Of a stretch of 64,000 nucleotides of DNA, positions 34,601 through 43,754 are shown piece after piece (the stretch's first letter is position 1; every line of letters starts with the position of its first letter). Both the position numbers and the translations under genes were made by a program. The DNA comes from JAAZMA01 sp964564325 (GTDB lineage Bacteria > Bacillota > Clostridia > Tissierellales > Tepidimicrobiaceae). Below the pieces are notes generated by a model that was not told where the DNA came from, did no database searches, and saw nothing but the letters and a program-made list of their open reading frames with translations. The stretch covers positions 1-64,000 of the forward strand of contig CAZMBD010000001.1 in the NCBI GenBank assembly GCA_964564325.1. Reading direction: 5' to 3'.

Positions 34601-35062
34601 TTATTTATTATTCCACATTTTTAATATTATCTCTACTTCTCTAATCCCCATATCTAAATTTTTAGCTATTTCTTCATTAGATAATCCAATTTTTTTTAAG
34701 TCTAAAACCTTATTATATGATTTGTTTGTGGTTGTATTATTTGCAATGGGTTCTTCTAATATTATTTTTGAATGTTTATTATATGATTTAATGTTTTCTA
34801 TGGGTTCTTTTACTTGTGTCTTGTAAACATCATCAACTATAATGTTTTTTTCCATAGTTTCTATTTTTTTTAGACTGGAATCCATTAAGGCATCAAAATT
34901 TGATAAGGTATTATTTATAGCAATAGAATAATCTTTTACATTGTTATGAATTGAAATTATTTCCTCATATATATCCATTTCTTTTTTAGAATTTCTTTTT
35001 ATAAAAATCAAGGATATTAATATGCATATTAAACCAATTATATTCAGGATAATAGTTATCAT
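34601..35062 (-). CDS. SwrB-like membrane protein with C-terminal helix-turn-helix
   Basis: In Bacillus subtilis the last gene of the fla/che operon, just before rpsB, is swrB, which promotes FliPQR export-gate activation. This 153-residue gene has the same position and layout: one N-terminal membrane helix (TIILNIIGLICILISLIFI), a coiled region, and a C-terminal helix-turn-helix-like segment (KIGLSNEEIAKNLDMGIREV). Direct sequence similarity to SwrB cannot be judged by eye, so I leave the symbol empty. The ATG at 35062 follows GAGGTGGAAT. Confidence 0.72.
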   Translation of the reverse strand: MITIILNIIGLICILISLIFIKRNSKKEMDIYEEIISIHNNVKDYSIAINNTLSNFDALMDSSLKKIETMEKNIIVDDVYKTQVKEPIENIKSYNKHSKIILEEPIANNTTTNKSYNKVLDLKKIGLSNEEIAKNLDMGIREVEIILKMWNNK

Positions 35063-35074
35063 ATTCCACCTCAA

Positions 35075-35371
35075 TTATATTCTTATATCAATATTCCCAC
35101 CTAATGTTTTTTCCGTTTTTTTATCTTTATCCTTCTTTTTTTTATCTTTGTTTTTTCTTTTGTTTTTGCCTTCTTTCTTTTTATCTATGATTAAGTTCTC
35201 TGTTTTATTTGTATTTCTAACTTTTTTAATATTTTGCTTTACTTGTTTTTGTTGCTGATTAAAACCTATTTCGATTTGATTTTTATACCTTTCATTCTCT
35301 ACCTGTCTTATTTTTGTAACTTCTTGAGATTTAGGAATTAAACTAGTATAGTCAACAGGTCTAATAGACAT
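35075..35371 (-). CDS. Small very basic protein of unknown function
   Basis: I do not recognise this gene. From the ATG at 35371 (AGGGGTGATATTG upstream) it encodes 98 residues. The first part, SIRPVDYTSLIPKSQEVTKI, looks structured; a Gln- and Lys-rich helix follows. Residues 68-88 are almost pure Lys, Asp, Glu, Asn and Arg, and the end returns to TLGGNIDIRI. There is no membrane segment. It is tightly packed between the fapA-like gene and the swrB-like gene, so a motility link is inferred from position only. Confidence 0.7.
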   Translation of the reverse strand: MSIRPVDYTSLIPKSQEVTKIRQVENERYKNQIEIGFNQQQKQVKQNIKKVRNTNKTENLIIDKKKEGKNKRKNKDKKKKDKDKKTEKTLGGNIDIRI

Positions 35372-35382
35372 CAATATCACCC

Positions 35383-36798
35383 CTAATATGGACCTATTTT
35401 TATTTCTCCCTCTTCCCTATAAAAAGTACATCTTGCCATTTCATCCCTAACAAAAAAAGTGCTATTTCCTATAGTAATTCTTACCCCAGGATAAATAGTT
35501 TCTGAAACTTTTATTTTCCCTCTCGATGAATTTTTTATACTGTTTTCTAAACGTTCATGCTCATTTTTAGTATCACTCAAATTATTCAATAATGCAGTTC
35601 TTGTCTTTATTAATTTTATATACATTTTGGCTTTTTCACTATCTAACCTATTAGCCTTCTTTAAATTATCCAATAGAACTAATGATTTCATAATTTTATC
35701 TAAATTATCTTCTATGGTTATTATATAATTTTCTAATTCTTTCTTTCTTTGCATATCATATGGATCGACTCCAACTTCTAAAATAGTAGTAGTAGCCATT
35801 GATGAACCTATAGTCTTTGCTTTAATTTCCTTGCCTGCTTTACATACACCACCTACTATAAGCCCTTTTTTGCCTATTGCACTTATGTTTTCTCTGCTAG
35901 TTATTTCGCTATGCATAATTGCTTCCGCTATTATATCCTTGTCAGCATTAATAATTGCATTTTCTACAAATTTTGTAGTTACATTTCCTTCCGTTTTAAT
36001 AGTAGGTCGATTATACCCACGTATTCCTTGTCTAACGATGATATCACCTTTATTTTCTATATATGCGCCTTCAACTACACCTTTTATTTCCACATTACCT
36101 TCTGCATTTATTTGAAACCCATTTAAAGCATTTTCTCTAACTATAACTGTCCCATTGAAATAAATATTTCCTGTCTCATTTCCTACACTTTTCACCTCAA
36201 AAACTTCAGATACTACAATTTTATTTCCTTTTAATTCTACTAATCCATCTACTTCAGATACTAAATCCCTTTCGTTTTCTAAAAGACTGATATTTTTACC
36301 GTATTTAATATATGGGGGTTTTCCTTCCTTGTATTTAATTGGTTCACCGGTTACTTTATACCCATTAGTACCTTCTTCAGCAGGTATTAGTTCTGCTAGT
36401 AAATCACCTTTTCTTACATTATTAACAATACCCAGCTCCTTATAATTTACGGTACCATCATCTAATATTTTTGGAATTAACTTTTTATCTAAATCAAAAT
36501 TAAATTTTACATAACCATCTTTTCCATCAATAGGTTTTATTCCCTCAGCAATTAAAGTCTTTTCTCCATAACGTTCATCTGCTAATAATCTAATTAAATC
36601 TTCTTCTAATAATCCGACTTTTATAATGTTTTTAACCTCTTTAATAATATCATCGGCCACTTCTTTACTTATACCACTGGTTTCCGTGCCTTCATTCTTT
36701 TTAATTTCTTCTTTCTCATCTCTTTCAATTACTGTGATATAAGCTTCCATTCCATCTCGAGTAATTTCTAATTTATAATATTGGGAATTGTGTTGCAT
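35383..36798 (-). CDS. FapA-like DUF342 protein
   Basis: A 471-residue DUF342/FapA family protein. The N-terminal region includes GEKTLIAEGIKPIDGKDGY and IPAEEGTNGYKVTGEPIKY, the FapA_N block. The middle part (about residues 180-330) is a run of short glycine-spaced strands (GNVEIKGVVEGAYIENKGDI), typical of a right-handed beta-helix. A coiled coil follows (about residues 340-425). Members often sit in flagellar or polarity loci of Firmicutes and Vibrio; the biochemical role is unknown. It directly follows the sigma factor gene. Confidence 0.82.
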   Translation of the reverse strand: MQHNSQYYKLEITRDGMEAYITVIERDEKEEIKKNEGTETSGISKEVADDIIKEVKNIIKVGLLEEDLIRLLADERYGEKTLIAEGIKPIDGKDGYVKFNFDLDKKLIPKILDDGTVNYKELGIVNNVRKGDLLAELIPAEEGTNGYKVTGEPIKYKEGKPPYIKYGKNISLLENERDLVSEVDGLVELKGNKIVVSEVFEVKSVGNETGNIYFNGTVIVRENALNGFQINAEGNVEIKGVVEGAYIENKGDIIVRQGIRGYNRPTIKTEGNVTTKFVENAIINADKDIIAEAIMHSEITSRENISAIGKKGLIVGGVCKAGKEIKAKTIGSSMATTTILEVGVDPYDMQRKKELENYIITIEDNLDKIMKSLVLLDNLKKANRLDSEKAKMYIKLIKTRTALLNNLSDTKNEHERLENSIKNSSRGKIKVSETIYPGVRITIGNSTFFVRDEMARCTFYREEGEIKIGPY

Positions 36799-36817
36799 AT
36801 TATATCACTCTCCTAAT

Positions 36818-37564
36818 TTAGACTTCGTAAAGCCCCTTCCTATTTAATTGATTTCTAATATTTAAAATAGCTTTACTATGTATTTGAGATATTCTAGATT
36901 CAGACAGTTCCATTATATAGCTAATTTCTTTATATGTTAATTCCTCATAATAGTATAGAGAAATTACCTTTTTTTCATTATCAGGTAAACCATCAATTGT
37001 AGATGCTAGTATTTCTCTTAATTCTTCTTTTTCATATATTTCTTCTGGCGTATCTTTTTCATTATTTCTTTTAATATTATATTCACCACTATTAGCCAAT
37101 AAATCTTCCAAAGAAGATATATTAAAATTTGATATATCTGAAAGGATAGATTCTAGTTCTTCCAAAGGTATATTTAAATATTGCGATAACTCATCATTGG
37201 TAGGGTTTCTCCCTAGTTGATTTTCTAATTTTGACATACCTTCTTGAACTTCTTTAGATTTTTTTCTTAAAGATCTTGGTACCCAATCTAATTTTCTTAT
37301 ATTATCAATAATTGTTCCTCTAATTCGTATTTGAGCATAGGTTTCAAACTTAATATTTTTACTTATATCAAAACGTTCAATGCTATCAATTAATCCAATT
37401 ATTCCAAATCCAATTAGATCATCATATTCTATTTTTGCCCCATAAAAATTGTACATTCTACCAGCTACAATTTTAACTAAATCAACATACTCTTCGATAA
37501 GGAGTTTCTTAATTTCTCTATCTTTCGTCTGTGAATATTGAATCCATAGCTCTTTATTTTTCAT
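36818..37564 (-). CDS. sigD: Flagellar RNA polymerase sigma factor (SigD/FliA, sigma-28)
   Basis: This sigma factor directs late flagellar and chemotaxis genes. Region 2 reads EYDDLIGFGIIGLIDSIERFD, with the promoter-melting block RIRGTIIDNIRKLDWVPR. Region 4 holds LTYKEISYIMELSESRISQI. About 248 residues from the ATG at 37564, which has GGGGAGGTAATTCG upstream; an in-frame upstream extension overlaps cheD and looks untranslated. A FlgM anti-sigma gene is not in the window. Confidence 0.95.
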   Translation of the reverse strand: MKNKELWIQYSQTKDREIKKLLIEEYVDLVKIVAGRMYNFYGAKIEYDDLIGFGIIGLIDSIERFDISKNIKFETYAQIRIRGTIIDNIRKLDWVPRSLRKKSKEVQEGMSKLENQLGRNPTNDELSQYLNIPLEELESILSDISNFNISSLEDLLANSGEYNIKRNNEKDTPEEIYEKEELREILASTIDGLPDNEKKVISLYYYEELTYKEISYIMELSESRISQIHSKAILNIRNQLNRKGLYEV

Positions 37565-37586
37565 CGAATTACCTCCCCAGAAAAAA

Positions 37587-38069
37587 CTATATGGTTTTTT
37601 CTCCATGACCTATGGTTTTTACTAATAACGAACCATCTTCTGCATTAAATTCAATAGTTCGGCCATAGTTTCCACCAGTATCTTCTGAGATAATTTTTAT
37701 ATTTAATTCCCTCAATTTTTCCTTTGTTGCAATAACATTTCTTTCTCCTATTTTTAAGATAGAATCATTATTATTAAAAGAAAACATCTGGGATCCACCA
37801 GCAACTTTTGCAGTTAAGTTGTTTTTCTGCGCACCTTCTTTTACCATCATATTAATTAACAAATCTATTCCTGTGTCTGCAAATTTAGCTTTATTTTCAT
37901 TATTCTTAATTTCTTTGCTATATGGTAACATAATATGAGCTAGTCCAGCAATTTTATTAAATTTATCATATAAGGCAATACCTACACAAGAACCTAAACC
38001 AAGGGTTGTTAATATTCCTGGAGCTTTTATAATGTTTAAATCCGCCATTCCAACTTTAATAGTTTCCAT
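37587..38069 (-). CDS. cheD: CheD, receptor glutamine deamidase
   Basis: CheD deamidates chemoreceptor glutamines and is controlled by CheC. Catalytic residues are in place: C28 in LGLGSCVGIALYD and H45 in AGLAHIMLP. The 160-residue length is normal, with AKVAGGSQMF and IISEDTGGNYGRTIEF in the second half. The gene overlaps the region upstream of the sigma factor start, suggesting translational coupling. Confidence 0.95.
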   Translation of the reverse strand: METIKVGMADLNIIKAPGILTTLGLGSCVGIALYDKFNKIAGLAHIMLPYSKEIKNNENKAKFADTGIDLLINMMVKEGAQKNNLTAKVAGGSQMFSFNNNDSILKIGERNVIATKEKLRELNIKIISEDTGGNYGRTIEFNAEDGSLLVKTIGHGEKTI

Positions 38070-38070
38070 A

Positions 38071-38679
38071 TTACAATACTCCTAAACTTGATAATATTTT
38101 TTCAAAAGATGACATATCTGGCATTAAGAACAAATTACCCTTTACATAATTATCATCTTCAACAAATATGGTTTCAATAAATAGAACCTGATCAGCAATT
38201 TGCCCAAATTTTATGGCAGGTACAGAAAGAATAGCACCAGCCATATCAATGGCTAAAGAAGGCACTGATACCGTTATTTTTAAATCAGTCAATGCACTTA
38301 ATGAATTTACATAAGAAGATGCTAAAATATTTCCTACTTCTGATAGTGCAGATAATGCGATTTCATCCAATTCTTCCACTTCGCTTTTCCTATTTAATAA
38401 CATATCTGTTAAATTAATAGCGGATTCTAAATCTAATACAAACATTATATTGCCTTCTACTTCATCATAAAGATCAAGGTATATACCTACGACTAGCTTT
38501 TCCTCTCCTCCTAAAATTGCTGCAGCATCCTTAAATTCTAACATCTGAACCTTAGGCACACTCATATCTATTCGTACAGAAAGCATACTAGATAAAGCTG
38601 TAATTGCATTGCCAGAACCTATATTACCTATTTCGCCTAATATATCTAGCATCATAGTGTTTAAATTATCTACATCCAT
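38071..38679 (-). CDS. cheC: CheC, CheY-P phosphatase
   Basis: CheC dephosphorylates CheY-P and binds CheD. The 202-residue protein has both catalytic Glu/Asn sites: ILGEIGNIGSGNAITALS near residue 15 and ALSEVGNILASSYVNSL near residue 110. cheD is the next gene, so the CheC-CheD feedback pair is complete. A second CheC-type enzyme, FliY, is encoded upstream in the same operon. Confidence 0.95.
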   Translation of the reverse strand: MDVDNLNTMMLDILGEIGNIGSGNAITALSSMLSVRIDMSVPKVQMLEFKDAAAILGGEEKLVVGIYLDLYDEVEGNIMFVLDLESAINLTDMLLNRKSEVEELDEIALSALSEVGNILASSYVNSLSALTDLKITVSVPSLAIDMAGAILSVPAIKFGQIADQVLFIETIFVEDDNYVKGNLFLMPDMSSFEKILSSLGVL

Positions 38680-38691
38680 AATTCCACATCC

Positions 38692-39123
38692 CTAATATTC
38701 TAATATTTTTACTAAGTCTAATAAGATTATTAGTCTTTCCTCAGTCTTACCTATTCCATTGACATATTCTATAAATTCTTCATTTTCATTTGTAGGTGGC
38801 TTGTCTATATTTTCTTTATCTATCTCTAGAACCTCTGAAGAAGTATCTACTATTAACCCTACGATTGTTTCGTTTAAAGAAACTACAATTGTACGTGAAT
38901 TTCTATCTAAATCTTTAGTCTCCATCCCCAACTTTTTCCTCAAATCTATTATAGGGATAACTTCTCCTCTTAAATTAGTCACTCCTTTAATATAATCTGG
39001 AGCATTTGGTACCCTAGTAGTTTGTCCCATTTTTTCAATTAAAATTACAGAATCTATAGGTAAACCATAATATTCTTGGTCCAATTTAAATATAACATAT
39101 TTATTTTCAACTTCAGAAGACAT
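38692..39123 (-). CDS. cheW: CheW, chemotaxis adaptor
   Basis: CheW links chemoreceptors to CheA. The 143-residue single-domain protein shows the family core: VIFKLDQEYYGLPIDSVILI, RVPNAPDYIKGVTNLRGEVI with PIIDLRKKLG, and VDTSSEVLEID. The C-terminal ERLIILLDLVKIL completes the SH3-like fold. It sits between cheA and cheC with a GGAGGG ribosome site. Confidence 0.96.
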   Translation of the reverse strand: MSSEVENKYVIFKLDQEYYGLPIDSVILIEKMGQTTRVPNAPDYIKGVTNLRGEVIPIIDLRKKLGMETKDLDRNSRTIVVSLNETIVGLIVDTSSEVLEIDKENIDKPPTNENEEFIEYVNGIGKTEERLIILLDLVKILEY

Positions 39124-39136
39124 ATTTGGCCCTCCT

Positions 39137-41146
39137 TTATATTATTGAATTTACATCTAATATAAGTGATATACTTCCATTGCCTAAGATTGTAGCTCCA
39201 GACAAATATTTGATATTTGATAAATACTTGCCTAATGGTTTAATAACAATTTCTTGCTGACCTATTAAGCTATCTACTAATAAACCAGCTTGCTTGTCAC
39301 CTTTTTTTACTACAATGACAATTTGTTCTTCTATATTATCATTTGTTTCAATACCTAATAATTTATTTAATCTCACAATAGGAATAGTTTTTCCTCTATA
39401 TAGTATAATCTCTTGTCCCTGAATATTTCTAATATGACTTTCTTCTATACTTGTAATTTCTGTTATAGAACTTAGTGGAACTGCATATATTTCATTTCCT
39501 AAATTAATTAATAAGGCTTGTATTATAGCCAATGTCAGAGGAATTCTTATTATAAAGTTAGTACCTATATTTAACTCACTATCTATTTCAACAGAACCGT
39601 TTATTGACTCTATTTTACTCTTCACTACATCTAAACCTACTCCCCTACCTGAAACATCTGATACCTCTTCGGATGTACTAAAACCTGGCATAAATAGTAA
39701 GTTTATGATTTCTTCTTCAGAAAAGATTTCTATTTCCTGTGGACTAACAAGGTCTTTTTCAACAGCTTTGTCCTTTATTTTTTCTGGATCTATACCTCTT
39801 CCGTCATCTATCACTTCGATTACAACATTATTCCCATCGGGGTAAGATTTTAAAATTATGGTACCTTCCCTTGATTTTCCGTTTTTTATTCTTTCTTCAG
39901 GTGTTTCTATTCCATGATCAATAGAGTTTCTGATTATATGAATCAACGGATCACCAATTTCATCTATTACAGTTCTATCTACTTCTGTTTCTTCACCATA
40001 CATTTCCAATATTACTTCTTTATTTAACTCTTTAGATAAATCTCTTACCATTCGTGGAAATCTATTAAATACCCTTTCAATTGGAACCATACGAACTTTC
40101 ATAACCGCATCATGTAAACTAGTTGTAATTCTTTCTAAATATTCAATAGCTTCTACCATATTTTCCCTATTTGAAGTTTCAGACAAATCATCCATTCGAG
40201 TTTTTATTATTATTAATTCAGATACTAAATTCATTAGATTATCTAGTCTGTCTATATCCACTCTTACTGTTTTACCTATTTTTCTATCCTTATTGATTAC
40301 ATTGCCTTTATTGGTTTTTTCATCTTTTTGTATTGAAGGTTTAGATACTCTTTTTAAATTATTATCTACGTCCTGTGTTTGTGTATCTTTTAATTTACCT
40401 TCTAATACTGGTTTTATCTCTATATTATCAATCTCTGAAATATTATTCAATTCTTCATTTAATTCATTTTTGCTAACTTTTGATACAAAAATAAGATTAA
40501 AATCTAAATCAAATTTTTCATCTTCTATATCTTCAGCTGATGGATTAGAATATATGATTTCACCTAATGTTTCTAAGGTGTTAAATATAATAAAAGCTCT
40601 AGCAGATTTTAGCATACATTGAGGGCTTAATTTAATATATATTCTATAAGTCATCAATCCTTTTTTTTGAGCTTCTTCAATTACATTTAATACATATTCG
40701 TCAATTTCTAAACTTATTGGATCTTCCGAACTATTATTGTCATCTAAATTATCCATGTCTTTTTCTAATATATTTTGTAGTTTATAAATTAGAGATTCAT
40801 GGTTATCGTCATCTTCTTCCCCAGTAGTAGCTATTAAACTTACAGAATAATCTAATACATCGAAACATTCAAATATCACATCTATTATGCTTTCGTTTAA
40901 TATAATTTCATTACTTCGAACACCCTCTAATACGTTTTCCATCTCATGAGTAAGATTTGCCATATTAGTAAAACCCATAGTTCCTGCCATGCCTTTTAAT
41001 GTATGGGCAACCCTAAATAGTTCATTTATAATAGAGGAATTTGAAATATCCTTTTCCAATTCTAATAAGGATTCATTCATACTTTGCAAATGTTCTTTCG
41101 CTTCCTCTACAAATACATCTATATATTGATTTAAATCCAAATCCAT
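39137..41146 (-). CDS. cheA: CheA, chemotaxis histidine kinase
   Basis: CheA phosphorylates CheY and CheB. The P1 domain has the phospho-histidine H48 in ELFRVAHTLKGMAGTMGF. A P2-like receiver-binding domain lies around residues 165-240. The P4 ATP site shows IIRNSIDHGIETPEERI (N box), VIDDGRGIDPEKI (G1) and SGRGVGLDVVKSKI (G2). A P5 CheW-like domain ends the protein. At 669 residues it is complete. cheW follows. Confidence 0.98.
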   Translation of the reverse strand: MDLDLNQYIDVFVEEAKEHLQSMNESLLELEKDISNSSIINELFRVAHTLKGMAGTMGFTNMANLTHEMENVLEGVRSNEIILNESIIDVIFECFDVLDYSVSLIATTGEEDDDNHESLIYKLQNILEKDMDNLDDNNSSEDPISLEIDEYVLNVIEEAQKKGLMTYRIYIKLSPQCMLKSARAFIIFNTLETLGEIIYSNPSAEDIEDEKFDLDFNLIFVSKVSKNELNEELNNISEIDNIEIKPVLEGKLKDTQTQDVDNNLKRVSKPSIQKDEKTNKGNVINKDRKIGKTVRVDIDRLDNLMNLVSELIIIKTRMDDLSETSNRENMVEAIEYLERITTSLHDAVMKVRMVPIERVFNRFPRMVRDLSKELNKEVILEMYGEETEVDRTVIDEIGDPLIHIIRNSIDHGIETPEERIKNGKSREGTIILKSYPDGNNVVIEVIDDGRGIDPEKIKDKAVEKDLVSPQEIEIFSEEEIINLLFMPGFSTSEEVSDVSGRGVGLDVVKSKIESINGSVEIDSELNIGTNFIIRIPLTLAIIQALLINLGNEIYAVPLSSITEITSIEESHIRNIQGQEIILYRGKTIPIVRLNKLLGIETNDNIEEQIVIVVKKGDKQAGLLVDSLIGQQEIVIKPLGKYLSNIKYLSGATILGNGSISLILDVNSII

Positions 41147-41148
41147 TA

Positions 41149-42198
41149 CTACACCCCCACTATACTTGTAATTTCATAGGCAATATTATCTAAAGAAACC
41201 ACTTTGTCTATATGTTTTGTCTCTATTGCTGATTTTGGCATTCCGAAAACCACCGAAGTTTCCTCATCCTGTGCTATTGTATAACCATTAGATTTTTTAA
41301 TGTCTGTAATACCTTTAGAACCATCTGAGCCCATTCCCGTCATGATAACACCAATTTTTTTCAATTCATCAAGTTTTGCTACAGATTCCATTAATAAATC
41401 AACTGTTGGCCTTAGTCCTTTTATAGGTGGTTCTTGACTTAAACCTATTGTATACTTTCCCCCTTTATTATAAATTCTCATATGATAATCTCCAGGTGCT
41501 ATATAACAGCAACCTCTTTGGAGAACATCTCCTTCCTCTCCCTCTTTTACCATTATATTAGATAAATTATTTAATCTATCAGATAAAGATTTAGTGAATT
41601 TTGGAGGCATATGTTGTACTACTACTATGGTCCCATTTATATTGGCAGGTATTAGAGGTAGTACATTTTGTAATGCACGAGGCCCTCCAGTAGAAGTTCC
41701 TATTGCAATAATATATTCATAATCCTTTTTTATAGGAGCAATGATTTTTTTAGTTTTTTTAATTGTTTCTAAAGTCTTTTCTTGACTGTATTTAACATTT
41801 ATTTTTGATTTAGCTGCTGCTTTTATTTTATTAATAATTTCATATTTTATTGTTTCACCACTTAAGCTAAAAATATTTTGGGGTTTTGGGATAAAATCTA
41901 CTGCTCCCTCTTCTAAAGCTTGTATAGTTAATGCTGCACCTTCCATAGTCAAGCTACTTATCATTACTACAGGTAATTTAAATTCCTTAACAATATGTTT
42001 TAAAGTAGTAATACCATCCATTATTGGCATTTCAACATCTAATGTAATTACATCTGGTTTATATAAAGGTATTTTCTCTAAAGCTTCTTTTCCATTTTTA
42101 GCTTCCCCTATAACGACAAATTCCTCGTCAAGTTTTAAAATGTCTGTAAGTATTTTTCGCATAAATGGTGAATCATCTACTATCATCACTCTTATCAA
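41149..42198 (-). CDS. cheB: CheB, receptor methylesterase/deamidase
   Basis: CheB removes methyl groups from chemoreceptors and is activated by CheA. The N-terminal receiver has D54 (VITLDVEMPIMDG). The catalytic domain shows the serine site AIGTSTGGPRALQ, the histidine site VVVQHMPPKFT and the aspartate site VIMTGMGSDGSKG. The start is TTG (42198), with AAGGGTGATTTAA upstream. Only 2 bases separate it from cheA. No cheR lies in the window. Confidence 0.97.
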   Translation of the reverse strand: MIRVMIVDDSPFMRKILTDILKLDEEFVVIGEAKNGKEALEKIPLYKPDVITLDVEMPIMDGITTLKHIVKEFKLPVVMISSLTMEGAALTIQALEEGAVDFIPKPQNIFSLSGETIKYEIINKIKAAAKSKINVKYSQEKTLETIKKTKKIIAPIKKDYEYIIAIGTSTGGPRALQNVLPLIPANINGTIVVVQHMPPKFTKSLSDRLNNLSNIMVKEGEEGDVLQRGCCYIAPGDYHMRIYNKGGKYTIGLSQEPPIKGLRPTVDLLMESVAKLDELKKIGVIMTGMGSDGSKGITDIKKSNGYTIAQDEETSVVFGMPKSAIETKHIDKVVSLDNIAYEITSIVGV

Positions 42199-42203
42199 TT
42201 AAA

Positions 42204-42863
42204 TCACCCTTTTCCTCTTAAAAGTCTTTCTTTTTCAAATATATGCTTAATAATAATATCCCTATCTATTTCACTAATGTCTATAAATTTAATTCCTAGA
42301 CTATAATTATAATCAAAACTATCTATAGCTTCTATCCTTACTACTTCGCACTTTACAGTTATGGGATAATTTTTAATTTTAAAATCACATTTAATTCTAT
42401 CACCAATTTTATGTTCAAAATTTGAAAGCAATTGCATACCGTTTCCACTAATATTTTTTGTTCTGCATACTTCTGATAATGTTTCTTCTCCAGTTTTAGT
42501 TTTTAAATTCATCTCTTTTGTTACAATAATAGAAGTTTCAAATCTATAATACTCCCTTTGTTGATATTTTATTATATCAGATATTTTTTCAAGTTCTAAT
42601 ATATATACCCGTTTATAATTTCTTTTTATCACCTTTGCTTTAAATATATATCTTCCCATATTCTCAACAAGACAAGATACTCCTATACTTTCATTTATAT
42701 GTAATGGCACTATTTTGTTTTTATATATAGGGCCTGAGACAATAAATATATTATTTTTAGTAATATCTAGTATTTGACTTGGATAAAACTTAATATCTTT
42801 AGATTCTTCTCTAATTAATTCAATTTTATCGCCTATATTAAACAAGCCCTTTTGTTGATTCAA
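42204..42863 (-). CDS. PilZ-domain c-di-GMP receptor (flagellar brake type)
   Basis: A 219-residue two-domain protein: an N-terminal YcgR-like beta domain, then a C-terminal PilZ domain. Both c-di-GMP contacts are present: RxxxR in QQREYYRFETS and NxSxxG in CRTKNISGNGMQLLS. In Bacillus the related MotI protein binds MotA and slows the motor at high c-di-GMP. Position between flhG and cheB suggests a similar role, but the binding partner is inferred. The exact family name (YcgR, MotI, DgrA) cannot be settled from sequence alone. Confidence 0.86.
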   Translation of the reverse strand: MNQQKGLFNIGDKIELIREESKDIKFYPSQILDITKNNIFIVSGPIYKNKIVPLHINESIGVSCLVENMGRYIFKAKVIKRNYKRVYILELEKISDIIKYQQREYYRFETSIIVTKEMNLKTKTGEETLSEVCRTKNISGNGMQLLSNFEHKIGDRIKCDFKIKNYPITVKCEVVRIEAIDSFDYNYSLGIKFIDISEIDRDIIIKHIFEKERLLRGKG

Positions 42864-42866
42864 TTT

Positions 42867-43754
42867 CTACCGACCCCTTTCAAAAAATAGAAATTTTAAT
42901 TTTTGTGCAAAAGTCAATTTTTTTTCTTCTTTTGGAATTGGGTGATTTATAAATTTTAATGCCATTATATTTATTCTTTTAGAAACATTTGATGAAGGAT
43001 TTAAAAGTAAAAAAGGTTGTTGATTCCTTACTGCTTCATTTACAATGTTTGATCTTTCTAGATATCCTAAAAATTCTAATTGTATGTTTAAAAAGTTATT
43101 AGCCACTTTATCTAATTTTTCAAACACATCCATTGCATCTTTCCTATTTTCTACAATATTCGTAACTATGTTTAGTTTTCCTGCATATCCATTAATAGTC
43201 AATGCCTTGATTAAAGCATAAGCATCCATTGAAGATGTAGGATCTGGAGTAGTAACAATTATGACTTCATCAGATGCCATGGCAAAACCTAAAACAATAT
43301 TTGAAATGCCAGCACCTGTATCTAATATTATAAAATCGAAATAGCTTTCCAATTTTTCAATTTCAGTTAATAAATTATTTAAAACTTCGTCACTTATAAT
43401 AGATAAATCATGAAATCCAAATCCTCCAGATATTATTTTAATACCATCAGGTCCTTCTTCCATTATATCATAAATTGATTTGTTTTTAAGAATTAAATCT
43501 ACAATAGTATATTTGGTTGATATTCCAGTTAAAATTTCTACATTAGACAATCCAATATCAGCATCAAATACTAAAACCGAATAACCTAAATGTTTTAAAG
43601 AAATAGCTAAATTAACTGCAAAATTAGTCTTTCCAACCCCGCCCTTGCCACTTGCAATTGCTAGAGTCTTAGCTTTTTTTTCTATTTGAGGATTGTTTTT
43701 TAATGTTTTCGTTTTTCCCATTAAGTCCCTTAACTTTTTAGCTTGATCTTCCAT
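42867..43754 (-). CDS. flhG: FlhG, MinD-type ATPase for flagellar number
   Basis: FlhG stimulates FlhF GTPase activity and limits flagellar number. The N-terminal helix (DQAKKLRDLMGK) carries the DQAxxLR activator motif. The deviant Walker A reads ASGKGGVGKTNFAVNLA, then DADIGLSNVEIL and ILDTGAGIS. The ATG at 43754 is chosen: GGAGAGAATATTT precedes it and the activator motif follows immediately. The reading frame overlaps the end of flhF by about 17 bases. Confidence 0.94.
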   Translation of the reverse strand: MEDQAKKLRDLMGKTKTLKNNPQIEKKAKTLAIASGKGGVGKTNFAVNLAISLKHLGYSVLVFDADIGLSNVEILTGISTKYTIVDLILKNKSIYDIMEEGPDGIKIISGGFGFHDLSIISDEVLNNLLTEIEKLESYFDFIILDTGAGISNIVLGFAMASDEVIIVTTPDPTSSMDAYALIKALTINGYAGKLNIVTNIVENRKDAMDVFEKLDKVANNFLNIQLEFLGYLERSNIVNEAVRNQQPFLLLNPSSNVSKRINIMALKFINHPIPKEEKKLTFAQKLKFLFFERGR

